A stretch of 64,000 bases of DNA from Sulfolobus islandicus Y.N.15.51 (GTDB lineage Archaea; Thermoproteota; Thermoprotei_A; Sulfolobales; Sulfolobaceae), in NCBI RefSeq assembly GCF_000022485.1, contig NC_012623.1, forward strand, positions 1,638,501 to 1,702,500, read 5' to 3'. Of this stretch, positions 56,543 to 64,000 are shown piece after piece. A model generated the notes under the pieces. The model searched no databases and had not been told where the DNA came from. It saw only the letters and a program-made list of their open reading frames with translations. The position numbers were made by a program, and so were the translations under genes. The stretch's first letter is position 1. Every line of letters begins with the position of its first letter.

Positions 56543-56580
56543 CTCACTTACTCACGTGGTAATACCACATCTCCCTCACC
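56518..56580. repeat. Inverted repeat spanning the ISC1225-like transposase start codon
   Basis: GGTGAGGGAGA (56518-56528) pairs with TCTCCCTCACC (56570-56580), and inner TTACCA (56536-56541) with TGGTAA (56557-56562), leaving a 15-base loop. In the mRNA sense the ATG (56542-56540) falls at the base of the loop, so the fold would hide the translation start. Confidence 0.75.
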
Positions 56581-56786
56581 TTAAACCCTTTCTTCAATTG
56601 AATTCTTAATACTCATATAAATCCTGTTATCTATCATGAATCGATATTATTCTGTCAGAATTATTTTTCATAATACGATTTTGGGTCTACCGTATAAGGG
56701 AGAAATACATAAGGGATAATCGGAGGTTTCATTACCAGAATGTCCTTATATCCTATCTTTAAGGACATAATTTTAGGTTGTAAATA

Positions 56787-56933
56787 TTACATTATAGGTA
56801 AAGTGTAAGCTATTATTGGAATAAGTACCAATGCCTTTACTAAATTAACACTGAGGAACGGTAGTAGAGCAACTACATAAGTGAGTACTCCTAGGAAATA
56901 TAACGCATGATTTCTAACTTTACCTCTATTCAT
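56787..56933 (-). CDS. Small membrane protein (48 residues)
   Basis: MNRGKVRNHALYFLGVLTYV followed by VALLPFLSVN and LVKALVLIPI. Two membrane helices with a basic N-terminus. ATG 56933 overlaps the end of the NnrS-like gene, which indicates coupled translation. Not recognised; similar small proteins accompany heme-copper-related membrane genes. Confidence 0.5.
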   Translation of the reverse strand: MNRGKVRNHALYFLGVLTYVVALLPFLSVNLVKALVLIPIIAYTLPIM

Positions 56934-57849
56934 TTAGCCTCACCACTTGTTTAAGTGTTAATACAAAAAATGAAAGTATTCCAATTCCTTGTAATGGAGA
57001 GGCCAATAAAAGAATTGGTATTGATAATCCGAAATTGTACAAGAACCTCATTGTTAAACCAACATTTAACAAGATAAATGGAATATATGAAGGTTTTACG
57101 TGTATCCTTCTATTGAAGGCATTGACAAACAAATCCATCATTACTACATCAACTCCAAATACTGTGTTGAAGAGAAAACCCACTGCTATTGCGTGAATGT
57201 ATATATCATAACTGAAAACTAATATTGACGCAATCAAAAGATATATCCAAGCAATGCCCAAGTGGAGAATCGGATACCTCCTTCCCTTAAATCTGTATAA
57301 CCCAGAAGCGTGAAACGATAAAATCCACGCTAAAATCATTAAAATACTACAATTAGGGTAAATTCCCATCCCAATAGCTAATAGTATGAAAGCCAATACG
57401 TTTTCCCAATGTCTAGCAATTTTTACTCCAGTTACAAGGGCGATATCTCTATCCATCACTGCCAAAATCATGCTAGCAGGGAATATTAGGTTTATGTAAG
57501 GTATTGCACATCCCAATCCAAGTTGGAACGCTACTATAGCAGATGATATCATGATAGAGTAAAATAGTAACCAATTGTAGGTTGTAGGTGACAAGCCTAT
57601 TTTTGATACACCTAAGTATTCCTTTGAATGATAAAGGAGGATTCCCATACTAAGTAGGATAGAAATAAGTCCCAATTGTTGACTAAGGAAAAGGAATGAA
57701 ATTGAACCTAAGATGGCAGACGATAAATAAACTGCTATTAGCCTATTATCAGCAGTTTTTCCACTCCATTCGACACTTAATGCTACCAATACTTCGTTTC
57801 CTATTAAAGCACCAAAAAAGCCATATATCATTATAAACCTCTGATTCAC
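56926..57849 (-). CDS. NnrS-like polytopic membrane protein
   Basis: About 307 residues, nine or more membrane helices. The segment PILHLGIAWIYLLIASILVF followed by YIHAIAVGFLFNTVFGVDVVM resembles the NnrS family, where HLGYAW and HALTVG motifs hold metal or heme ligands; NnrS proteins are linked to nitric oxide stress. GTG 57849 is one start; ATG 57831 fits the TATA element (AATTTTTATTG) better. Assignment rests on these two motifs only. Confidence 0.5.
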   Translation of the reverse strand: MNQRFIMIYGFFGALIGNEVLVALSVEWSGKTADNRLIAVYLSSAILGSISFLFLSQQLGLISILLSMGILLYHSKEYLGVSKIGLSPTTYNWLLFYSIMISSAIVAFQLGLGCAIPYINLIFPASMILAVMDRDIALVTGVKIARHWENVLAFILLAIGMGIYPNCSILMILAWILSFHASGLYRFKGRRYPILHLGIAWIYLLIASILVFSYDIYIHAIAVGFLFNTVFGVDVVMMDLFVNAFNRRIHVKPSYIPFILLNVGLTMRFLYNFGLSIPILLLASPLQGIGILSFFVLTLKQVVRLNE

Positions 57850-58007
57850 AATAAAAATTTTGAATAAGGTTAAAATTACAATACTATACTTTATTAATTG
57901 ATAAATCTTGTGGCGGGGGGTGTTCTCATGCAGTCATCTTATTCGATATTGAATAGTAAAAATATTAAATATATGTTAAGATTATAAGTCTTCGTGAGAA
58001 AACTTCT

Positions 58008-58067
58008 TGTGTGAGGGTGACGAGATTGTATAGGGGAGACGAGAATGGACCTCGTCACCCTCACACA
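58008..58067. repeat. Perfect 17-base inverted repeat around the IS1-type transposase start
   Basis: TGTGTGAGGGTGACGAG (58008-58024) and its exact complement (58051-58067) enclose a 26-base loop containing the Shine-Dalgarno-like GGGGAG (58033-58038) and the ATG at 58045. A transcript reading in from outside would fold into a very stable hairpin. Confidence 0.85.
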
Positions 58068-58995
58068 ATTAATAGTATTGATTTTAGAGAATTTAAAGGT
58101 TAAGCCTAGAAAACACGATCTAGAAAGGATCTCAATGGCAATAGCTGCATACTTGTTGGGAGTGCCAATAACTAAGCTTGGAATACCGCCATCAACAATT
58201 TATTACTACACTAGGAAATTGGGTGTAAGGAAGAGGAGGGAGATTAGGCCAAACTGTCCATCTTGTAAGTCGGACAAGGTGATCAAGAATGGTTCATCAA
58301 GAGGTAAGACAAAGTACAAGTGTAATGTCTGCAGAAGGACTTTCTACGATGCTAATAGTCATGGGATGAGTAGGGAGCAAAAGGAGAGGATCTTGAAGGA
58401 GTACTTGAATAGGATGAGCATGAGGGGAATAGCTAAAGTTGAGGGAAAACCTTTAACTACAGTTTACAGTCTGATAAAGAGAAAAGGAATAGTGGCATAC
58501 GTTAATTTATTAGTCCTATAAGAGCAACTAAAAAGCTTTACCGCAAAAGTCACGGTATTTGACGAGAGTTGGACTTACCTTAGGGTTAGGCATGGTTCCA
58601 AGAGGGAGAACTTGTGGATTTGGAATGCCTTAGCTGATGGTTTACCCTTCTTTACTACGGGTGATAGGGATTATAAGACTTTTAGTTTTCTCTTGAATTC
58701 TCTGCCTAAGAGTGAGGTTAATTACACTGATGATTACTCTGTTTATCAAGTCCTTGACAATCACGTTGCAAGTAAGAAGTACACTTATACGGTTGAGAGT
58801 TATAACTCTTACTGTAGGGCTCATTTGGCTAGGTTGGCTAGGGACACTAGGGCTGTCAATAGGAGTGAGAGAATGGTTGATTATAGTCTTGCCTTACTTA
58901 ATGTCATGTATCCAGTAATTTATTCAAGGGAGAAGACTCCCTTGAACGAGGCTTACTTGAGGGGAGTACAGAATATTAGAGAAACTCTGATATAA
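58045..58995 (+). pseudogene. IS1-family transposase split by an in-frame TAA
   Basis: The two halves, 58045-58521 and the continuation to 58995, are in the same frame, separated only by TAA at 58519-58521. Reading through gives about 316 residues: HTH and zinc-ribbon (NCPSCKSDKVIKNG, KYKCNVCRRTF), RMSMRGIAKVEGK, then after the stop VTVFDESWTYLRVRHGSKRE, NYTDDYSVYQVL and VESYNSYCRAHLARLARDTRA with the DDE residues. It is either a nonsense mutant or relies on read-through. Parts from other copies of the element could still mobilise it. Confidence 0.85.
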
Positions 58996-59304
58996 TTTTA
59001 CTATAAGTTCTCGAATAAGATGACTGCATAAGAACACTCCCTTGTGGCGAATTGAAAATAAATTTACACTTTATATAATTTATACTGAATTAACAAAATT
59101 GTTATCCACACTCCCTTTGGAAGAGATAAATTTTTAATAAAATATCTAAAAATAATTATTTCATATAATATATAGATAAATTATGAGTAAACACTTAAAG
59201 AACAATTCAAAAGCAGTTTATTCTTACTAGTAATATTTTATGTTTAGTATTATCAAGTATAGAAGAAAGGTTAAGGAAAAAAGCTATAATTAGGAGTAAA
59301 ATCC

Positions 59305-59676
59305 TTAACTATTAATGGCAAATATAACTAGTTTCTTAACATCTTCCTTAAGTTTTTTAACTTCCTTCTCGTTTAAACTAAGCTCATGGAATCCTTCCAC
59401 ATGAAGAGTCCATGCGCTTTTCCATAGAATTAGTATTTCAGGATTATTACTTCGTAATAATTTGGAAGCTTTAAACAAGTTTTCGCTTTCCCATCTTCCC
59501 TTGCTCTCAACATCATTTATTATTTCTTTTAGGTTATTTTCTATAACAAGAAGCTTTATAGCCTCCTCAGCAGCCTTATAATACTTCTCACAAGCTTGAA
59601 CAAGATCACCCTTAGATAAAAACTCCTCAGCCTCATTTAAGAACTTTAATGCTAAATCTTTGCTTGGCCTCCTCAA
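59305..59676 (-). CDS. PaREP1/HEPN-family protein, copy B
   Basis: A 123-residue helical protein of the PaREP1 group (HEPN-like), with the core NEAEEFLSKGDLVQACEKYY then KAAEEAIKLLVIENNLKEII. The start is a TTG at 59676 inside the end of the upstream copy. It shares a 116-base identical DNA segment with copy A and then diverges (WKSAWTLHVEGFHE). Function of the family is unknown; HEPN folds are common in toxin and RNA-binding systems. Confidence 0.72.
   Translation of the reverse strand: MRRPSKDLALKFLNEAEEFLSKGDLVQACEKYYKAAEEAIKLLVIENNLKEIINDVESKGRWESENLFKASKLLRSNNPEILILWKSAWTLHVEGFHELSLNEKEVKKLKEDVKKLVIFAINS
59513..59628. repeat. 116-bp identical repeat, copy B (partner 59853-59968)
   Basis: Identical by eye to 59853-59968, offset by 340 bases, in the same orientation. 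It encodes the EEFLSKGDLVQACEKYYKAA-to-LKEII core of the two PaREP1 genes. The flanks are different, so this is local gene conversion or a recent partial duplication. Confidence 0.9.
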
Positions 59677-60010
59677 TTAGCGTCTTAATGTCTTTCTTAT
59701 AATTCTCTATTAAATCTTTATCCATAAATTTCCTTGCAGTAAAAAGTGTTACCGCTGATGCCCACATGTCTATTATATTATCTCCAAGCTTATAAGACAG
59801 TTCAGTTACCGCATCATTTAATGTCTTAGAATCCCACCCGTGCTCTTCTGCCTCATTTATTATTTCTTTTAGGTTATTTTCTATAACAAGAAGCTTTATA
59901 GCCTCCTCAGCAGCCTTATAATACTTCTCACAAGCTTGAACAAGATCACCCTTAGATAAAAACTCCTCCGCTTCCTCGTAATATATTTCTGCACTAGTAC
60001 TTATACTCAT
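59633..60010 (-). CDS. PaREP1/HEPN-family protein, copy A
   Basis: A 125-residue helical protein starting at ATG 60010 (MSISTSAEIYYEEAEEFLSKGD). The conserved PaREP1 core is followed by WDSKTLNDAVTELSYKLGDN and a C-terminal basic helix (DIKTLIEEAKQRF). A longer frame to 60115 translates part of a transposase remnant and is not preferred. The 3' end overlaps the start of copy B by 44 bases. Confidence 0.72.
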   Translation of the reverse strand: MSISTSAEIYYEEAEEFLSKGDLVQACEKYYKAAEEAIKLLVIENNLKEIINEAEEHGWDSKTLNDAVTELSYKLGDNIIDMWASAVTLFTARKFMDKDLIENYKKDIKTLIEEAKQRFSIKVLK

Positions 60011-60079
60011 TACAATAAACATTATAAAACACACTTTTAACTTTTTCTGACAAAGAATGACAAGCCTCACCCGGACGGG

Positions 60080-60192
60080 GTTTGTGTATTTTCTTAACTC
60101 TGGGAATTTCTTCAAGACTTGTCTGGCTGATTTCCCCTTGAAGTAGTTTGCTAGGTACGATGGTGAGTATCTGGGTGGGCAGTTTACGAAGC
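60080..60192 (-). pseudogene. IS200/IS605 TnpA (Y1 transposase) fragment
   Basis: Minus strand encodes FVNCPPRYSPSYLANYFKGK followed by SARQVLKKFPELRK, the segment right after the HUH motif in archaeal IS200/IS605 TnpA proteins. The HUH and the catalytic tyrosine are absent. Downstream, ACCCGGACGGGGT near 60069-60081 could be part of a terminal hairpin of the lost element. Confidence 0.7.
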
Positions 60193-60312
60193 ATAGTAAA
60201 ATTATGAAAGAAAATTAACTTTTCTAATTTTATAGCCATAAACTGTTACTTACATGCCTCTTATAATTTAAAATGTTTAGCTAAAATTGAATGAAAAAAG
60301 AGTAATAGATCA

Positions 60313-61845
60313 CTATTTCTCGCTTCCATATCCTCCTCCCCCTGGGGTTTCAATTATTACCTCATCTCCCCGATTTAAAATAGTGGAGAACTTACTGGGC
60401 ATTTCCTCTACAACATTACCCTTTCTGATAATTGTAACCCTCCCTGGCTTTCCGTTCTCTCCTCCCTTTAATCCCCAAGGTGGAACCTTAAATCTTTCAG
60501 CCATTATTGAGAGCTTAGTTTTCTCTAAAACCTTAAATGCTCTTATTATTCCATCTCCTCCCCTATACATACCCTTTCCTCCGCTTCCTTCTCTTATTCT
60601 ATATGTAGTGAAAAGTATTGGATAATGCCTTTCAGCTATTTCTATGGGAGTATTTAACGTATTCGTCATATTTACATGAACCCCAGACACTCCATCCTTA
60701 TTTGGTCTTCCCCCCGTACCTCCCCCTATAGTCTCATAGTAAGCCCAATATTTTCCCTTATAAGTGCCCCCCATCATTACGTTCATCATGGTACCAGAGC
60801 TTGCAGCTGGTACTGGAATTGAGTGTGAAAACGCTTTAAATGTGACATCTGCAATCCTCTGTGAAGCTTCAACGTTTCCTCCTCCGACTGCTGCAGGCTT
60901 TAATGGATTAACTATAGTACCCTCTGGTGCTATTACCTTAATTACGCTATAAAACCCCTCATTAGTAGGAATGTCCTTCCCTATTAAAGACCTAACCACA
61001 AAACTCACTGCAGAAAAAGTAACACCGTATACTGCGTTAAATGGAGCTTCAACTTGATTATCAGTTCCATTAAAGTCTGCAATTATTCCCTTATCACTAA
61101 TAGTTATTTTAACCCTTATTCTCTTTAAAGTATCCAATTCTAAGTAATCCTCATCCTCAAATGAACCCTCATTCCATTTAGAAATTTCAGAAAGAGCTAA
61201 GGATCTTCCGTATTCAATTGATTTTGCCCAGGAAGATAAAACTCTATCTAAGCCGTATTTATCTATTAGCTGCTTTACTCTCAATACACCGTTTAAGTTA
61301 GCTGAGATCTGAGCATTTAAATCACCTAAGGATACTTCTGGAACCTTAAAGTTCTCTCTAACAATCTCAACTATCTCCTCGTTTAGCTTACCCTTCTTAA
61401 TTATCTTTACTGGAGGTATTACAAGTCCCTCCTCATATATTGTAGTGGCATAAGGGTTTAAACTCCCTGGAGAAGGTCCTCCTACGTCTACATGATGAGC
61501 TTTATTAACAACGTATCCTATGAGTTTACCGTTATAATAAATAGGGGCTAACAGCATTACGTCATTTAAGTGAGTACCAGAAATGTAAGGGTCATTTAAT
61601 ATAACCATATCGCCCTCTTCTAAATTAACGATTTTCAGAGTATTCTTAACTCCTACACTGAATGAACCTAGATGAACGGGTATATGCTCAGCCTGAGCTA
61701 TGATATTTCCCTCAGCGTCTAAAATGGCACAACTGTGGTCCATTCTCTCTCTAATATTAGGTGACATCGCCGATCTCTTTAACATAACTCCCATTTCTTC
61801 TGCAATAAATTCAAAAGCCTTATGAATTATTTCCCAACTCGTCAT
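60313..61845 (-). CDS. hyuB: Hydantoinase B / 5-oxoprolinase subunit (HyuB)
   Basis: A 510-residue protein of the HyuB/N-methylhydantoinase B family: [80 protein letters not shown] and the C-terminal [25 protein letters not shown]. With HyuA it forms an ATP-dependent enzyme that opens 5-oxoproline, hydantoins or related rings. The ATG overlaps the hyuA stop. Same pathway context as the NCS1 permease elsewhere in the window is possible. Confidence 0.92.
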   Translation of the reverse strand: MTSWEIIHKAFEFIAEEMGVMLKRSAMSPNIRERMDHSCAILDAEGNIIAQAEHIPVHLGSFSVGVKNTLKIVNLEEGDMVILNDPYISGTHLNDVMLLAPIYYNGKLIGYVVNKAHHVDVGGPSPGSLNPYATTIYEEGLVIPPVKIIKKGKLNEEIVEIVRENFKVPEVSLGDLNAQISANLNGVLRVKQLIDKYGLDRVLSSWAKSIEYGRSLALSEISKWNEGSFEDEDYLELDTLKRIRVKITISDKGIIADFNGTDNQVEAPFNAVYGVTFSAVSFVVRSLIGKDIPTNEGFYSVIKVIAPEGTIVNPLKPAAVGGGNVEASQRIADVTFKAFSHSIPVPAASSGTMMNVMMGGTYKGKYWAYYETIGGGTGGRPNKDGVSGVHVNMTNTLNTPIEIAERHYPILFTTYRIREGSGGKGMYRGGDGIIRAFKVLEKTKLSIMAERFKVPPWGLKGGENGKPGRVTIIRKGNVVEEMPSKFSTILNRGDEVIIETPGGGGYGSEK

Positions 61846-63776
61846 TCTCTCACCATTATAATTGAATCATCTACTAAAGCCTTCCAACCTGGCTTGACCA
61901 CGATAGTAGAGCTATACTCCTCAATAATTGCCGGACCCCTTATTTCAAATCCCTTAGGTAACTTCTCCCTAACGTAGACCTCTGTATTAACCCAATCATC
62001 TTCTATTAGAACCTTTCTAATTTCCTTAGGTTTGTTTTCGTTCCCAAATGTAGGTGATATTTTTGGCGTAACTCTCCTTCTAATTGCGAACACCCTTATA
62101 GTAACTATCTCTATTTCCCTATCACTCATAACGAAACCATATGTAGCTAAATGTTTATCCTCGAACACCTTTCTAATTTCATTAACGTTTTCTGGAACCT
62201 GAATTGTCAGTTCCCATCCCTGCCCCTTATATCTAACATCGGCATATCTAATGAAGTAATCAACCTTTTTGAGCCTTTCAATTAATTTATTTTCTAACTC
62301 CTTGAAGTCCCTCTCTAAGTCTCTAGGGTAAGATTTCCTAGCCTCAAAACGCCAGTCAGCAAGTAAAAGTCCTAATGCACTAAACAGTCCAGGATAAGGT
62401 GGAATTATTACCCTTTTTATACCTATCTCATCGGCTAAATATAACGCATGTTGAGGACCAGCCCCTCCAAAAGCTATAAGAGAGAAATTTGACGGATCTA
62501 AGCCCCTCTCAACAGTAACTAACCTTATAGCCCTAGCCATTTCTAAATTGACTAAATCTAACGCGACTTTACTTACCTCATATGGATCACCTAGTCTAGA
62601 TAAGCCCTCTAAGGCCTTCTCTTTATAAAGTTTCATGTTTCCTCCTAATAATTCCTCTCCAAGTCTACCTAAGACTAAATTAGCATCAGTTATCGTTGGT
62701 TTATTTCCCCCTTTGTTATAACATATCGGTCCGGGATCTGCACCAGCACTTATCGGTCCCACCCTTAAAGCGTTAGCCTCATCTCTCCATATAATCGTAC
62801 CTCCTCCAGCTGAAACTTCTGCTAAGTCCACAAAGGGAAACCTTATCGGGTACCCGCTACCCTTAACCACTCTACCGTGATGAACCTCTCCTCCTACTTC
62901 ATACTCAGAAGTTATCTCGAATTTGCCGTTTATTACGACTCCCGCTTTTGCTGTAGTCCCTCCCATATCAAAACTTATTAAGTTCTCCTCGGGAAGGAAA
63001 CTGGCTGACGCTATCACTCCAGCTGCAGGACCAGATTCTATTAATTGGACGGACTTATTTAAAGCCTCATTAATATCTACTAGCCCTCCAGAGCTTGACA
63101 TTATATAAAAATTATCAGTCGGTAAAGAAGACTGGATATTTTCAAGATAAGAGGAGACTATTGGCATTAAAGCTGCATTAATTACCGTGGTAGAAGTTCT
63201 TTCGTACTCTCGTGGTTCTGGAGCTACTTCTGAGGATATTGAGATATACTTAAAATATTTCTTTAAGACCTCCTTAGTCTTTAATTCATTATGTGGATTA
63301 ATATAAGAGTGTAAATAACTCACTGCTACGGCTTCGGCTTTTATCTTGCTTACCTTTTCCACTACCTCTATCTCATCTACCTCTTTTAAAATTTCACCAT
63401 CTGCATTAACTCTCTCATCTACCTCTATTCTTAACTCTCTGGGGACTATTTGGTTAGGTTTTTCGAAATACAGATCATACAATCTAGGCCTATTTTGTCT
63501 CCCTATTTCTATTACATCTCTAAAACCTTTAGTAGTAAGAAGAGCAGTTCTGGGAATGTTAAGATTCTCCTGCCCTAATAAAGCGTTTGTAGCTAATGTC
63601 GTGGCATGCACTACCTCCTCTACCTCGCAGTTTAAGCCTTTTATTACATTTTGTATTACCTCACCAGGATTTCTGGGATTAGTTAAAAATTTTATCGTAC
63701 TAACTTCACCTACCTCGGAGAGTATTATGAAATCAGTAAAAGTTCCTCCAATATCGATTGCAACCTTACACTTCAC
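61842..63776 (-). CDS. hyuA: Hydantoinase A / 5-oxoprolinase subunit (HyuA)
   Basis: A 644-residue ATP-dependent subunit: N-terminal sugar-kinase-like [26 protein letters not shown], the middle [50 protein letters not shown] and [29 protein letters not shown], and [16 protein letters not shown]. Length is normal for HyuA. The start is GTG 63776, about 29 bases after a CCTTAATAC TATA. First gene of a two-gene operon with hyuB. The adjacent IS110 element begins within about 60 bases of its promoter. Confidence 0.93.
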   Translation of the reverse strand: MKCKVAIDIGGTFTDFIILSEVGEVSTIKFLTNPRNPGEVIQNVIKGLNCEVEEVVHATTLATNALLGQENLNIPRTALLTTKGFRDVIEIGRQNRPRLYDLYFEKPNQIVPRELRIEVDERVNADGEILKEVDEIEVVEKVSKIKAEAVAVSYLHSYINPHNELKTKEVLKKYFKYISISSEVAPEPREYERTSTTVINAALMPIVSSYLENIQSSLPTDNFYIMSSSGGLVDINEALNKSVQLIESGPAAGVIASASFLPEENLISFDMGGTTAKAGVVINGKFEITSEYEVGGEVHHGRVVKGSGYPIRFPFVDLAEVSAGGGTIIWRDEANALRVGPISAGADPGPICYNKGGNKPTITDANLVLGRLGEELLGGNMKLYKEKALEGLSRLGDPYEVSKVALDLVNLEMARAIRLVTVERGLDPSNFSLIAFGGAGPQHALYLADEIGIKRVIIPPYPGLFSALGLLLADWRFEARKSYPRDLERDFKELENKLIERLKKVDYFIRYADVRYKGQGWELTIQVPENVNEIRKVFEDKHLATYGFVMSDREIEIVTIRVFAIRRRVTPKISPTFGNENKPKEIRKVLIEDDWVNTEVYVREKLPKGFEIRGPAIIEEYSSTIVVKPGWKALVDDSIIMVRE

Positions 63777-63838
63777 ACTTCATACTCACGATATTAGTAT
63801 TAAGGTTTTTCGGGGAACTTACATCACTAGTATTTCCT

Positions 63839-64000
63839 ATATAGGCGTGACTCACCCCTACCGTCGGACTGAACATTGTGATAAAATTCACGAATATAGG
63901 TGTGACAAAGAGGTAGGGGTAATAGGAATAGATATATCAAAAGAACATTTAATAACTAGCAGGGGGAGGGTGAGAAGATACGAGAACAGTAAGAAGGGTT
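63839..64000 (+). mobile_element. 5' end of an IS110-family element (runs off the window)
   Basis: From about 63920 the plus strand encodes VIGIDISKEHLITSRGRVRR then YENSKKG, the N-terminal DEDD motif of IS110 recombinases. The only in-frame start upstream is GTG 63847. Before it lie structured sequences: a direct repeat ATATAGG(C/T)GTGAC (63839-63851, 63894-63906) and an inverted repeat ACCCCTACC/GGTAGGGGT (63854-63862, 63912-63920). In IS110 elements the end preceding the recombinase gene can encode a bridge RNA. The exact left end is not determined. Confidence 0.7.

Larger units (their letters stand above)
55468..56697 (-). mobile_element. ISC1225-like insertion sequence
   Basis: About 1230 bases bounded by inverted repeats of 21 bases, of which 20 read TATACGGTAGACCCAAAATC, perfect on both ends. 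One intact transposase gene, whose stop codon lies within the left repeat. No direct target duplication was found at the flanks, which suggests later rearrangement. The element separates a membrane gene (54981-55490) from small membrane genes upstream. The family name (ISH3/ISC1225 group) is tentative. Confidence 0.78.
57916..59041 (+). mobile_element. IS1-family insertion sequence, 1126 bp, with disrupted transposase
   Basis: The ends are inverted repeats: left GGGGGTGTTCTCATGCAGTC, right (inward) GGGAGTGTTCTTATGCAGTC, both continuing ATCTTATTCGA. An exact 8-base target duplication TTGTGGCG lies at 57908-57915 and 59042-59049. It encodes one IS1-type transposase with a stop codon in the middle. 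The intact duplication points to a recent insertion. Confidence 0.9.

Noticed and set aside
60011-60115. 35-residue N-terminal extension of PaREP1 copy A
   Set aside because: The extension translates the TnpA remnant and does not match PaREP1; ATG 60010 is preferred.

Overview
This window looks like a chromosomal segment of a thermoacidophilic crenarchaeon of the Sulfolobales, most likely Saccharolobus (Sulfolobus) solfataricus or a very close relative. The evidence is an intact gene for the 7-kDa chromatin protein Sso7d (43604-43798), two thermopsin-family secreted proteins, AT-rich leaderless archaeal promoters (TATA box about 26 bases before the start codon), GGTGA Shine-Dalgarno sites inside operons, and a heavy load of ISC-type insertion sequences. 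No rRNA, convincing tRNA or CRISPR array was seen.

Layout. 1-6079: an acyl-CoA degradation block with DUF35 proteins, two thiolase-fold proteins lacking the usual catalytic residues, an acyl-CoA dehydrogenase and an AMP-forming acyl-CoA synthetase. 6071-12255: a 4-hydroxyphenylacetate-type aromatic catabolic cluster with a Bat-type HTH regulator, MFS importer, flavin reductase HpaC, VOC-type ring-cleavage dioxygenase, HpaB hydroxylase, and a second ring-cleavage enzyme of the LigB/DODA class. Four of its promoters carry the same palindromic AGTTTAA-like element. 12154-19517: small hypothetical genes, a hemerythrin-like protein, a pair of unrecognised paralogues, an orphan AbrB-type antitoxin, a multidrug MFS pump, a fragment of gdhA and a large thermopsin/PKD surface protein. 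19803-29163: glutamate dehydrogenase, a frameshifted APC permease, and a permease/CoA-ligase/amidohydrolase/MFS group.

29510-37066 is shaped by two copies of an ISC1058-like element. One splits a predicted membrane hydrolase gene. The other removed the stop codon of an MFS gene. Between them lie a second thermopsin and a DEAD-box helicase. 37568-45676: an ECF vitamin transporter (S, fused double ATPase, T), a HAD phosphatase, a methyltransferase, a SWIM-finger microprotein with a DUF1286 protein, Sso7d and an Old Yellow Enzyme-like reductase. 45794-47399: a graveyard of glycan-type genes with a complete 796-bp IS1-family element.

47453-54673: a second aromatic cluster built for CoA-thioester chemistry: glutamine amidotransferase, PaaX-type regulator, aromatic acid-CoA ligase, two divergently transcribed PaaA/BoxB-like di-iron proteins, an enoyl-CoA hydratase, a U32-family Fe-S protein and a TusA-like protein. 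54981-60192 is again a mobile-element zone: an ISC1225-like element, a nonsense-split IS1-family element, tandem PaREP1 genes with a 116-bp identical core, and an IS200 TnpA scrap. 60313-63776 is a hydantoinase/5-oxoprolinase pair (HyuA/HyuB). The window ends inside an IS110-family element.

Together, the genes suggest an aerobic scavenger of aromatic and amino-acid-derived compounds, with dedicated importers, ring hydroxylation and cleavage, CoA activation, and beta-oxidation-like steps. All functional calls come from reading translated sequence and motifs by eye; no database search was run.
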